Positions 25,201-34,525 of a stretch of 64,000 nt of DNA are shown here, in pieces; position 1 is the first letter of the stretch, and every line of letters begins with the position of its first letter. Origin of the DNA: Lachnospiraceae bacterium (lineage in GTDB: Bacteria > Bacillota > Clostridia > Lachnospirales > Lachnospiraceae). The position numbers were made by a program, and so were the translations under genes. The stretch spans positions 1-64,000 of the forward strand of contig JAAWEK010000023.1 of assembly GCA_022794265.1 (NCBI GenBank). The letters run 5' to 3'. A model generated the notes under the pieces. The model did no database searches and was not told where the DNA came from. It saw only the letters and a program-made list of their open reading frames with translations.

Positions 25201-26673
25201 ATGACTTTACCAAATGAAATAAAAGAATTATTATCTGCAGCTTATGTAGATATCAGTACGGAAAACGTTGAAACTGTAAGAACATATAACCGCCTGATGG
25301 AGACCGCTATAGAAAGCGGAAACTTTTCAGAAGTGAATTCATATTGGAACGAAAATGAAAAAACTTTAAGCGAAACCATTTTGAAAGCTTCTACTATTAA
25401 TAATATCCAGAATGCAATTCTGGCTTTGGAAAATTATATTATAGAAGGAAAACAGACGGTAAAAACAGGTAATACCCCACCGGATGATATGACTGCCGGT
25501 GATATCTGGATACAGACCGCTGAAAATAATCAGATTCTTGCCATTTACCAATGGAATGGTACCAGGTTTGAAGATTTTTTAATCCCACATCCGGAAATTA
25601 CTCTGAAAGATGACAGCACATCTGCTTCTTCTATGAATACCGGAACATCAAATAGTTTCAGTTTTACTACAATAGATAATGTAACAAGAGACGAATCCGG
25701 TCATGTCTTAAATATAAATATGAAAACCATTACCATACCAAAAAATATTTATATGGGAACAGCCGAATCTTCCAATAAATTTAAGCTGCTTGGCACCCTG
25801 ACCACCGACGGTACCTTAAGTAACGGTAATCTGGCATCCTATTCCTCTCTTCCCAATGACTTATATTTTATCCCCGCTACCGGAACGATTGTTGCCAGTC
25901 AGTTAAAAGGAAATGCAGAAACCGCTTCTAAAATATCAGTCAGTGAAATAAATCCTTCTTCTGCCAAAGTATTTTATCCTACCATGGTATATAATGCCGT
26001 GGCAAACGATAATTCTTCATTATATGATAACAAAAATATCCATTATTCGATTCTGACCGGTACAACCACAAAAGCCGGTCAGGCCTATCTTATTTTAGGA
26101 AATCCAGAACCGCTGGAAAGTGAAGAGAATTCTTTCGGTGCTCTTCGGCTCTATGGACAAAATTCATATTATGCATCTATTTATGACAGCCAGAATTCTT
26201 TAACTGCCAACCGTACAATATCTGTTCCAAATAAAAACGGAATCATGGCCGTAACTTCTGATATAAAATGGGACACTCTTGGATACACTCCTATCAATCC
26301 TACTTCCTGCCAGCGTATTACAAAATATTATAATGCCAGTGCAACTGCAAAACAGCAAAAACATGTTACTATTACATTTCCATGTACCATTCAGGGAACA
26401 GGCTGTCATCCCAGAGATTTAATCCGAATAACCGCCTTTCACAATACATCATCTTCTTCCGGAGTCGGAACTGCCATACTAAAATATGCAACCGTTTCCG
26501 GTACTGCAAGTTTCGAATCTATGGGCGGAAACAGCTTAACCATTGAAACATATAAAACCACCCAGGGAACCAATACTGCCACATTACAATGTTATATCGA
26601 CATTTATCCTTTTGGATTCTTATTTATAGAAGCCTCCGATGAATGCAGTGTAAAAATCGCAAACAGTTTTTAA
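25201..26673 (+). CDS. Tail fibre / receptor-binding protein
   Basis: AAGGAGG precedes the ATG. The 490-residue protein begins with a helical attachment region (about residues 1-85), then a PPDDMTAGDIWIQT linker seen in phage fibres, a beta-rich shaft, and LTANRTISVPNKNGIMAVTSDI, a motif typical of tail fibres before the tip. The C-terminal domain of about 120 residues is Ser/Thr-rich and is the likely receptor-binding knob. It sets the target range of the particle. Confidence 0.75.
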   Translation: MTLPNEIKELLSAAYVDISTENVETVRTYNRLMETAIESGNFSEVNSYWNENEKTLSETILKASTINNIQNAILALENYIIEGKQTVKTGNTPPDDMTAGDIWIQTAENNQILAIYQWNGTRFEDFLIPHPEITLKDDSTSASSMNTGTSNSFSFTTIDNVTRDESGHVLNINMKTITIPKNIYMGTAESSNKFKLLGTLTTDGTLSNGNLASYSSLPNDLYFIPATGTIVASQLKGNAETASKISVSEINPSSAKVFYPTMVYNAVANDNSSLYDNKNIHYSILTGTTTKAGQAYLILGNPEPLESEENSFGALRLYGQNSYYASIYDSQNSLTANRTISVPNKNGIMAVTSDIKWDTLGYTPINPTSCQRITKYYNASATAKQQKHVTITFPCTIQGTGCHPRDLIRITAFHNTSSSSGVGTAILKYATVSGTASFESMGGNSLTIETYKTTQGTNTATLQCYIDIYPFGFLFIEASDECSVKIANSF

Positions 26674-26707
26674 ACCAAACAATAAATAAGAGAAAGGAAC
26701 TTTGCAG

Positions 26708-26980
26708 ATGAATATTAAATTAAATGAACACATAATTGATGCCATCAGTTGTAATTGTATTGGTAATCAATTGACAATCTATCAGAATACCGTACCTTAT
26801 GCTGAAATATTAAAACATATCCACCCGGTCAATGATATTCGGATATTAAAATATGATGGTTCTGTCATTGAAAACTATAAAAACATGGCTTTAGACAACA
26901 CAAAGCAGCCGGATGAAAATCAGACGGAAATGAATCTTACATTTGTCTTAGCCGAATCCATGGATGATAAAGATATTTAA
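26708..26980 (+). CDS. Small protein between fibre and amidase
   Basis: GAGAAAGGA precedes ATG 26708, giving 90 residues; a TTG two codons earlier is an alternative. The sequence has a short beta-rich start (IKLNEHIIDAISCNCIGNQL) and an acidic end (ESMDDKDI). Its place after the fibre is where fibre chaperones or tip accessories are often found. No family is recognised. Confidence 0.6.
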   Translation: MNIKLNEHIIDAISCNCIGNQLTIYQNTVPYAEILKHIHPVNDIRILKYDGSVIENYKNMALDNTKQPDENQTEMNLTFVLAESMDDKDI

Positions 26981-26989
26981 TATAACAGT

Positions 26990-27051
26990 AAGATTGAAAG
27001 AAATAATACAAGAAAGGAACATTTGCAAACTGCCCTGCTTTCAATCTTTTT
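26990..27051 (+). promoter_or_regulatory. Long stem with T-run enclosing the amidase ribosome binding site
   Basis: AAGATTGAAAG (26990-27000) and CTTTCAATCTT (27038-27048) are perfectly complementary over 11 bases and are followed by TTTTT. The loop holds the AGAAAGGA ribosome binding site and TTG start of the amidase frame. It may end transcription before the amidase or hide its start, delaying lysis. A second perfect stem, ATCACAG/CTGTGAT, follows at 27063-27082. Confidence 0.55.
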
Positions 27052-28072
27052 ATTTGGGCAGTATCACAGACAGTTCTGTGATATGCATGGGTATAAAATG
27101 AAAATCAATATTCACGCCGGCCACAATCCCGATGGCAGGACCGCCTGCGGCGCAGTTGGCCTGCTTAAAGAAAGTACGGAAGCCCGTCTTGTAAAAAATA
27201 AAGTGATTTCATATCTAAAAGAACTAGGACATACGGTTTACGACTGTACCGTAGACAACGGCAGCAGCCAGTATGACGTCTTAACAAAAATCGTCGGAAA
27301 GTGCAATTCCCATACTGTCGATCTGGATATCAGCATACATTTTAATTCCGGCCGGAACGATGCTGTTGGAGACGGCAGCATTGGCGGCACAGAAATATGG
27401 ATATATCATCCAGACAGCGCCGCATCCCGTTATGCCAAAACCATTTTGGAACGTATATCTGCTCTCGGTTTCCGAAACCGGGGGATAAAAATAAGCAAAG
27501 ACTTATATGTCCTTGCCAACACCAAGGCAGAAGCCTTATTAATTGAATGTTGTTTTGTGGATGACAAAGACGATGTCAGTCTATACAACGCCGGCGATAT
27601 GGCAAAAGCAATCGTAACCGGAATTACCGGCCAGTCCGTATCCATTGGTTCTGCCGGTTCCGTGCAGGCCCCCGGAAACCATATTCCATGTGCAACCGTT
27701 AAAGATTTCACAAAATGGCTGAATTCTTATCTGAAAATAAACCTTCCCCTGGATAATACCTTTGATGAATCTGATAAAAAAGCGGCAATTACGGCATTTC
27801 AGCGGATGGGCGGTATTCCCGCCACCGGTTGCTGGGGCATGGATTCCATTAAACTGACAAATCAGAAGAACATGCATATCCGTCTGGGCAATAACGGAAA
27901 CCTGGTAAAATTACTGCAGGGCATGCTGATTGTAAACGGAATTTACTTTGGTGAATTACACGGAATCTATGACTTAAACACCACCAACACCGTCCTGCAT
28001 TTTCAAAAATACTGGAATCTGAACCCGCATGGAATTGCAGGTACCCAGGTATGGAAAAAACTACTGGGATAA
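27023..28072 (+). CDS. N-acetylmuramoyl-L-alanine amidase with peptidoglycan-binding domain
   Basis: The endolysin-like product has an Amidase_3 domain starting at KINIHAGHNPDG (zinc-ligand His, with E at ESTEARL and the later DISIHFNSG and LLIECCFVDD motifs), about residues 26-200. Two peptidoglycan-binding helical modules follow (MHIRLGNNGNLVKLLQGML, ending in WNLNPHGIAG). The start is a choice: TTG 27023 has a well-spaced AAAGGA, while ATG 27098 (MKINIHAGH) gives the normal domain start but has no ribosome binding site. It cuts the bond between muramic acid and the stem peptide, so it can release the particles with the holin. Confidence 0.8.
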   Translation: MQTALLSIFLFGQYHRQFCDMHGYKMKINIHAGHNPDGRTACGAVGLLKESTEARLVKNKVISYLKELGHTVYDCTVDNGSSQYDVLTKIVGKCNSHTVDLDISIHFNSGRNDAVGDGSIGGTEIWIYHPDSAASRYAKTILERISALGFRNRGIKISKDLYVLANTKAEALLIECCFVDDKDDVSLYNAGDMAKAIVTGITGQSVSIGSAGSVQAPGNHIPCATVKDFTKWLNSYLKINLPLDNTFDESDKKAAITAFQRMGGIPATGCWGMDSIKLTNQKNMHIRLGNNGNLVKLLQGMLIVNGIYFGELHGIYDLNTTNTVLHFQKYWNLNPHGIAGTQVWKKLLG

Positions 28073-28099
28073 TAATAAAACCATGAATCCCGGTTCCGG

Positions 28100-28861
28100 T
28101 TAAATGCTGCTATTAATCTCATACAGATATGCCCGCCCCTTCTTTCCAATCATGTGTATAATATCCAGATGCCGCAGAATCTGAACAGCGGCTCCGGCAA
28201 TTCCCGGACTTACATGGGCGGCTTTTGCATAATCGGCTGCCGTAAAAGTCTCCCCCAGTTCAATGGGAAGCATCTGCATATAATCCTCATTTTCGTCAAT
28301 TCTCAATTCTCCGGCAAGTTTTATCGGAATCCTGTCATATCTGGTAGAGCCTTTCTTTTTATCCCGGCTCCATCCGTTTAATAGCCGTATTTCTTCCATA
28401 TCAATCAGCAACAGACAGATATGCAGATGTTCATTTGCCAGATAATTTTTGATCCGATATAACTCTTTAAATGCCTGATAAGGAGTTCCTTTCTTCGGAG
28501 ACTTTCTTCCGGCGCCAATCGATCCGGTTTCTTCGTCCAGCCAGCGCAGATATTTAATGTGCGGAATGGGATACACAATCGTAACTTCATAATTTTTCAG
28601 AAAACATTCCAGTTTTTCTCTCAGTTTATTAAAATTAGCAGTCTGTATCTCAATAATCGTTCCTTCCCGATAGATATCTGCCACATAACCATCCACCGGA
28701 ATCTCATGATAATCCGTATCCGGCTCCATATAATGCTTTACAATGGCATGAACCGTCTTCTCACTTAAGGTTCCGATTCCATATCTGGCGTGCGGAACCC
28801 CTAACATTTTATTCTTTGCAATCTCAAAGCGTTCCGCAGCGGACTGACTTATGTATTCCAT
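28100..28861 (-). CDS. Predicted PD-(D/E)XK-like protein with winged-helix end
   Basis: GGAG before the second ATG puts the start at 28861 (MEYISQSAAERFE), 253 residues. The N-terminal half has a restriction-fold look: IPVDGYVADIYREGTIIEIQTANFNKLREKL, with D and E-I-Q in place of the usual D and ExK. The C-terminal third (about residues 190-253, TAADYAKAAHVSPGIAGAAV) looks like a winged helix. It converges on the tail cassette and precedes polC on the same strand by 25 bases. The family is present in Lachnospiraceae by my recollection, but its job is unknown; nuclease activity is inference. Confidence 0.65.
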   Translation of the reverse strand: MEYISQSAAERFEIAKNKMLGVPHARYGIGTLSEKTVHAIVKHYMEPDTDYHEIPVDGYVADIYREGTIIEIQTANFNKLREKLECFLKNYEVTIVYPIPHIKYLRWLDEETGSIGAGRKSPKKGTPYQAFKELYRIKNYLANEHLHICLLLIDMEEIRLLNGWSRDKKKGSTRYDRIPIKLAGELRIDENEDYMQMLPIELGETFTAADYAKAAHVSPGIAGAAVQILRHLDIIHMIGKKGRAYLYEINSSI

Positions 28862-28886
28862 AATATTCTCCATTCTGATAACAACA

Positions 28887-31800
28887 CTACTTCATAATAT
28901 CAAACAGTGATATTTGGTTGGATTCCGGCAAATCACCTAATATTCCCAGGTCATCCATAAAATCAATAATGGTTTTGCTGACCTTTGTCCGCATCCGGAA
29001 ATCATCCTTGGATAAAAAAGGTCCGTCCTTTGCCGCTTCCACAATGGAATCTGCAGCTTTATCTCCCAGACCGTCAATGGCGCTTAATGCCGGCATAATC
29101 CTGTTTCCGAAAATCTGAAACTTACGTGCCGCTACCTGAAATAAATCAATCTGTTCAAATTCAAATCCTCTGGCATACATTTCCTGCACCAGCTTCATAT
29201 CCTTTAATACGTCTTCTTCTTTAGCGGATAATTCTTTTCTGTCTTTCCGCTTTTTAAAATCCTCGATAAAATATTCCAGTTTTTCTTTTCCCCGGCACAT
29301 ATATTCATAACTGAATGCCGAGGCACGAATACTGAAATAAGCGGCGTAATAGGCCAGTGGATAAAAAACTTTAAAATATGCAATCCGGTAAGCCATCATA
29401 ACATAAGCGGCCGCATGGGCCTTTGGAAACATATATTTAATCTTCTGACAGGATTCAATATACCAGTCCGGCACATCATGCTTTTTCATTTCCTCTATCC
29501 ATTCCGGTTTCAACCCTTTTCCCTTACGGACAGACTCCATGATTTTAAAGGATTCCTCGGAATCCAGCCCCATACTGATCAGATAAATCATAATATCGTC
29601 GCGGGTACAGATGGCAGTGGAAATGGTACAATCCCCTTTCTTAATATAATACTGGGCATTATTCAGCCATACATCCGTACCATGGGACAGTCCGGAAATC
29701 CGTATTAAATCGGAAAAGGATTTCGGTTTTGTATCCTTTAACATCTGAATAACAAAATCCGTTCCAAACTCCGGGATTCCAAGGGAACCCAGCTCACAGC
29801 CGCCAATATCCTCCGGAGTAATATCCAGAGCTTCGGTTCCGGCAAACAGCGACATCACCTCTTTGTTATCCAGCGGAATATCTTTGGCATCCAATCCTGT
29901 GATATCTTCCAGCATACGAATCATAGTTGGATCATCATGACCCAGAATATCCAGTTTCAGCAAATTATGGTCAATGGAATGATAATCAAAATGAGTGGTA
30001 ACGGTTTTGGTGGTCATATCATTGGCCGGATGCTGCACTGGTGTAAACGTATTGATATCCTTGCCGATGGGCAGTACAATAATTCCGCCGGGATGCTGAC
30101 CCGTGGTCCTCCGGACTCCGGTACAGCCTTCCGCAATCCGGGTAACCTCACACCGGCGCTTCCTGATTCCCCGCTCCTCGCAGTACTTCCGGACATAACC
30201 TTCCGCAGTTTTATCAGCCACCGTACCAATGGTTCCGGCCCGGAAGGTCTGGCCCTTGCCAAAGATAACCTCTGTATATTCATGGGCTTTGCTCTGATAT
30301 TCACCCGAAAAGTTTAAATCAATATCTGGTTCCTTATTTCCTTTAAACCCGAGAAAGGTTTCAAACGGAATATCAAACCCGGCTTTTACCAGCTGTTCCC
30401 CGCAGTCCGGGCAGACCTTATCGGGCATATCACAGCCGGAAGCCCCTACATACTTCTTCACCTCTTCGGAATCAAAATCATAATAATGACATTTTTTACA
30501 ATAATAATGGGCCCTTAACGGATTTACCTCGGTAATCCCCGCCATGGTGGCCACAAAGGAAGAGCCTACGGAACCTCTGGAACCTACCAGATAACCATCC
30601 TCGTTGGATTTCCACACCAGCTTCTGGGCAATAATATACATTACCGCAAATCCATTGGAAATAATGGAATTTAATTCTCTTTCCAACCGCTCCACAACGA
30701 TTTCCGGCAGATGTTCCCCATACATTTCATGGGCGGTATTATAACAGATATCCCGAAGGGTCTGGTCGGAATTCTCAATAACCGGCGGACATTTATCCGG
30801 GCAGACCGGAAACATATTTTCCACCATATCCGCAATCTTATTGGTATTGGTCACTACAATCTCGTAAGCTTTTTCGCTTCCCAGATACTTAAACTCCTCC
30901 AGCATCTCTTCGGTGGTTCTTAAATATAACGGCGCCTGGTCATCTGCATCCTTAAACCCTTTGCTGGCCATAATAATCCTTCGGTACACTTCATCCTGGG
31001 GGTCCAGAAAATGTACATCACAGGTGGCCACCACCATTTTGTTAAACTGATTTCCCAAATCTACGATTTTCTTATTGATTTCAATCAAATCTTCATTGGA
31101 ATGAATATTTTCATGTCTTTCATCTTCAATCATAAACCGGTTATTGCCCAGGGGCTGGATTTCCAGATAATCATAAAAATTCACTAGTCCGGCGATTACT
31201 TCTTCTCCCTTTTCCTCCAGAATCGCCTGATACAGTTCCCCCGCTTCACAGGCGGAACCAATAAGCAGACCCTCCCGGTGTTTTAAAAAATCGCTTTTCG
31301 GTACTCTGGGCCATCGGTGATAATAAGTGACATGGGAATCTGAAACCAGACGATACAGATTTTCCCGGCCGGTTTCATTGACGGCCAGTATAATGGCATG
31401 ATAAGAACGCTGTTTCTTTATATTTTCCACAGAAACGCTTGCCATTTCATTCAGTTCGTCCAGTGTATAGACATCCCGGTCTTTTAACATCTTTACAAAC
31501 TTCACGAATATCTCTGCGGTACATCCGGCATCATCCACCGCCCTGTGATGATTTTCCAGTGAAACATTCAATGCCTTTGCCACATTATTCAGCTTAAATT
31601 TACTAATCTGTGGAATCAGGATTCTTGACAGCGGTACCGTATCCACAATGGTAAAATCATGAGGCAGCTTCTGTTTTTCCGCCTCATTGATAATAAATCC
31701 CGTATCAAATTCCGCATTGTGGGCCACCAGTACACAATCTTTGGCAAACTCCAGAAATTCCGGTAATACCTCCTCGATTTCCGGTGCATCCATAACCATG

Positions 31801-33395
31801 CTGTCACTTATTCCCGTCAGATTTTCTATCTGAAAAGGGATTGGTTCCTTTGGATTGACAAATGTACTGAACCGGTCCACAATTTTGCCGCCAGATACCT
31901 TTACCGCACCGATTTCAATAATATTATTTTTCCGTACGCTTAATCCGGTGGTTTCCAGATCAAACACCACATAATCATCATCTAAAGACTGATTTTTAGA
32001 ATGAACCACAATCTCCTTTAAATCATCCACCAGATACGCTTCCACTCCGTAAATCACCTTAAAATCAAAAGGCTCCTTAAAACTGAATTTTCCTTCCAGC
32101 TTCTGCAGTGCATGCCAGGCTTCAGTAAATCCCTGTACTACGCCATGGTCGGTAATGGCGAGGGCTGTATGTCCCCATTCCTTACACCGGGCAATCAGGG
32201 ATTTTGCATCTGCCACGCCGTCCATATCACTGAGTTTTGTATGACAATGCAGTTCCACACGTTTTTCGGCGCTGTTATCCATACGCTTCACCGAAAAATC
32301 CGTGGTCTTCATAATCCCATTCACCGAACTGATGACCAGATCATTATCAAATTTATCCAGAACCGTAATACCCTTTACCTTGATATATGTACCCTTTTTC
32401 AGATTTCCCCGCAGCTCCTCCAGATTTTCATCCCGGACAAACATTTTAAACACAATAGAATCCGTATAATCGGTAATGGTAACACTTAAGATTGTCCTCT
32501 CATTCTTAATTGGCCGCTCCTCCACCAGACGAATCTGCCCTCGTACCGTTACTTCACCCATTTCCCCGTCAATATCTTTCAGCTCCATGGCCGGAGTATC
32601 GAATTCACGTCCAAAAATAACATTAGGATTATCGGAGCGCCGGTAACCTCTCTGAAACCCTCCTTCTTTTTTTCTGAAGGAATCACTGGTTCCTGCGGAA
32701 ACCTCCCTGCCTGCGGTATTTCCTTTTGCCGGTCTGCTGCCTGCAGGATTTATCTTTCCTCCGGATGCCTTCTCTCCGTCCATTTCAGGATTTCTGTTCT
32801 TCGAAGCCTGAATCTTCTCCTCTACTCTGGCAACAATAGCTGCCACCTCGTTTTCCATCTGAATTTCATTGAGTTTGGCATACCGGCTCTGCTCTGGCTC
32901 CAGATATTCATATCTCACTTCTATGGGAATCCCGCATCGCTCGTTAAAAATTTTTTCCAGTATCCGCTTCAGTTCCCCCGATTTTACGGTAGAAATAACC
33001 GTTTCCGGCACCTTTAACACCATGATATCTTCCTGAAACGATACTTCCGCCCGGCTCAGGATACTATATTCCATACGGCTGTAATGATAGATTTCCTTCA
33101 GAATACTATCCCGGTAAGCTTCATACAGATTTTCAGGATTATACTGTGCCGACAGATGAAACTGTTCAATAATTTTAATCCGTACCCCCTGCCTTGCAAA
33201 CAGTTTTTCAATACATCGTTCCACTTTAAAGACCGCCTCTTTCTGAATCAGGCGGTCACTGTCAATATATATACGAATACAATTTTTTGTGCGGTTATTT
33301 ACCACACGTTTTACCATCACATTGCCGAATATTCCTGTCAGTTCCCGGTTTAACTGCAATGTGGAAAATACTTCTAAAAAATTCTTTGGTTCCAT
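28887..33395 (-). CDS. polC: DNA polymerase III alpha subunit, Gram-positive type (PolC)
   Basis: This is the main replicative polymerase with built-in proofreading. The 1,502-residue chain has an N-terminal domain, an OB fold (about residues 280-370, EVTVRGQIRLV), a PHP domain (LHCHTKLSDMDG near 380) split by a DEDD 3'-5' exonuclease (VVFDLETTGLS near 479), a zinc motif (CKKCHYYDFD ... CPDCGEQL), and polymerase motifs (PDIDLNFSG near 1022). It is somewhat longer than the Bacillus protein because of a low-complexity linker near residues 200-270. It is the last gene of the dxr-rseP-ispG run. Confidence 0.97.
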   Translation of the reverse strand: MEPKNFLEVFSTLQLNRELTGIFGNVMVKRVVNNRTKNCIRIYIDSDRLIQKEAVFKVERCIEKLFARQGVRIKIIEQFHLSAQYNPENLYEAYRDSILKEIYHYSRMEYSILSRAEVSFQEDIMVLKVPETVISTVKSGELKRILEKIFNERCGIPIEVRYEYLEPEQSRYAKLNEIQMENEVAAIVARVEEKIQASKNRNPEMDGEKASGGKINPAGSRPAKGNTAGREVSAGTSDSFRKKEGGFQRGYRRSDNPNVIFGREFDTPAMELKDIDGEMGEVTVRGQIRLVEERPIKNERTILSVTITDYTDSIVFKMFVRDENLEELRGNLKKGTYIKVKGITVLDKFDNDLVISSVNGIMKTTDFSVKRMDNSAEKRVELHCHTKLSDMDGVADAKSLIARCKEWGHTALAITDHGVVQGFTEAWHALQKLEGKFSFKEPFDFKVIYGVEAYLVDDLKEIVVHSKNQSLDDDYVVFDLETTGLSVRKNNIIEIGAVKVSGGKIVDRFSTFVNPKEPIPFQIENLTGISDSMVMDAPEIEEVLPEFLEFAKDCVLVAHNAEFDTGFIINEAEKQKLPHDFTIVDTVPLSRILIPQISKFKLNNVAKALNVSLENHHRAVDDAGCTAEIFVKFVKMLKDRDVYTLDELNEMASVSVENIKKQRSYHAIILAVNETGRENLYRLVSDSHVTYYHRWPRVPKSDFLKHREGLLIGSACEAGELYQAILEEKGEEVIAGLVNFYDYLEIQPLGNNRFMIEDERHENIHSNEDLIEINKKIVDLGNQFNKMVVATCDVHFLDPQDEVYRRIIMASKGFKDADDQAPLYLRTTEEMLEEFKYLGSEKAYEIVVTNTNKIADMVENMFPVCPDKCPPVIENSDQTLRDICYNTAHEMYGEHLPEIVVERLERELNSIISNGFAVMYIIAQKLVWKSNEDGYLVGSRGSVGSSFVATMAGITEVNPLRAHYYCKKCHYYDFDSEEVKKYVGASGCDMPDKVCPDCGEQLVKAGFDIPFETFLGFKGNKEPDIDLNFSGEYQSKAHEYTEVIFGKGQTFRAGTIGTVADKTAEGYVRKYCEERGIRKRRCEVTRIAEGCTGVRRTTGQHPGGIIVLPIGKDINTFTPVQHPANDMTTKTVTTHFDYHSIDHNLLKLDILGHDDPTMIRMLEDITGLDAKDIPLDNKEVMSLFAGTEALDITPEDIGGCELGSLGIPEFGTDFVIQMLKDTKPKSFSDLIRISGLSHGTDVWLNNAQYYIKKGDCTISTAICTRDDIMIYLISMGLDSEESFKIMESVRKGKGLKPEWIEEMKKHDVPDWYIESCQKIKYMFPKAHAAAYVMMAYRIAYFKVFYPLAYYAAYFSIRASAFSYEYMCRGKEKLEYFIEDFKKRKDRKELSAKEEDVLKDMKLVQEMYARGFEFEQIDLFQVAARKFQIFGNRIMPALSAIDGLGDKAADSIVEAAKDGPFLSKDDFRMRTKVSKTIIDFMDDLGILGDLPESNQISLFDIMK

Positions 33396-33415
33396 ATCCG
33401 CTTACCATCCTGCCG

Positions 33416-34480
33416 TCATTTCACTTTTTCTGCCATCTGTTCCAGTTCCTTTTCAAATTCGGAAAGCAGTTCCGGCTCCGGTACTTTCCGGATGATTTCA
33501 CCTTTTTTTATAATCAGACCTTCCCCATGTCCGCCGGCAATTCCCAGATCCGCTTCTCTTGCTTCTCCCGGTCCGTTAACCGCACAGCCCATGACAGCCA
33601 CCTTTAAATCCCCTTTATATTTTGTCACAATGGATTCTACCTGACCGGCCAGTCCAATCAGATCAATCCGGGTCCGTCCGCAGGTAGGACAGGATACCAC
33701 CTGTATTCCTCCGCTGCGTATTCCCAGTGTCTTAAGAATCAGTTCCGCCGTCCGGACCTCCTCTACCGGATTACCGGTCAGAGACACCCGTATGGTATCG
33801 CCGATACCCTGATATAATATAATGCCAAGACCCACCGATGATTTAATATTGCCCGAATACAGAGTTCCTGCCTCGGTAATTCCCACATGCAGAGGATAGG
33901 AAGTCTGTCCTGCTATAAGTTCATGAGCCTTAACACACATCATAACATCCGAAGACTTGATACTGATGACCAGATTGTCATATCCCATGGATTCAATCAG
34001 ACGTACTTTATCCAATGCACTTTCTGCCAGACCTTCCGCTGTCACCCTTCCATATTTCTCCAAAATATTTTTTTCCAGAGAACCGCTGTTTACACCCACA
34101 CGAATGGGTATTTCCTTCTCTTTTGCCACATCCACAACGGCCTGTACTTTTGACCGGTCCCCGATATTACCCGGATTAATCCGTATCTTATCTGCGCCAT
34201 GTTCCATGGCTGCAACAGCCAGACGATAATCGAAATGAATATCCGCCACCAGCGGAATCGATATCTGCTCCTTAATTTTGCTGATTGCCCTGGCGGCTTC
34301 CATCGTAGGCACCGCGCACCGGATAATATCACAGCCTGCCACAGTCAGCTCTTTAATCTGACTGACTGTAGCTTCCACATCTTCTGTCTTTGTATTGGTC
34401 ATGGACTGAATCAGTATATCATTTCCGCCTCCGATATATCTGTCGCCAATCCGCACAACCTTTGTATGCTCTCTCACCAT
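33416..34480 (-). CDS. ispG: 4-hydroxy-3-methylbut-2-en-1-yl diphosphate synthase (IspG)
   Basis: IspG (GcpE) converts methylerythritol cyclodiphosphate to HMBPP in the MEP isoprenoid pathway. The 354-residue chain has the TIM-barrel start with SMTNTKTEDVEATVSQI and the C-terminal [4Fe-4S] domain with VSCPTCGRTRIDL and AVMGCAVNGPGEA, which supply the cluster cysteines. AGGAG lies 7 bases before the ATG. It is between rseP and polC, in the same operon as dxr, the second enzyme of this pathway. Confidence 0.96.
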   Translation of the reverse strand: MVREHTKVVRIGDRYIGGGNDILIQSMTNTKTEDVEATVSQIKELTVAGCDIIRCAVPTMEAARAISKIKEQISIPLVADIHFDYRLAVAAMEHGADKIRINPGNIGDRSKVQAVVDVAKEKEIPIRVGVNSGSLEKNILEKYGRVTAEGLAESALDKVRLIESMGYDNLVISIKSSDVMMCVKAHELIAGQTSYPLHVGITEAGTLYSGNIKSSVGLGIILYQGIGDTIRVSLTGNPVEEVRTAELILKTLGIRSGGIQVVSCPTCGRTRIDLIGLAGQVESIVTKYKGDLKVAVMGCAVNGPGEAREADLGIAGGHGEGLIIKKGEIIRKVPEPELLSEFEKELEQMAEKVK

Positions 34481-34525
34481 TTCATTCTCCTGACAATATC
34501 AAAGTATGTCTCTTCTAAAAATTTT

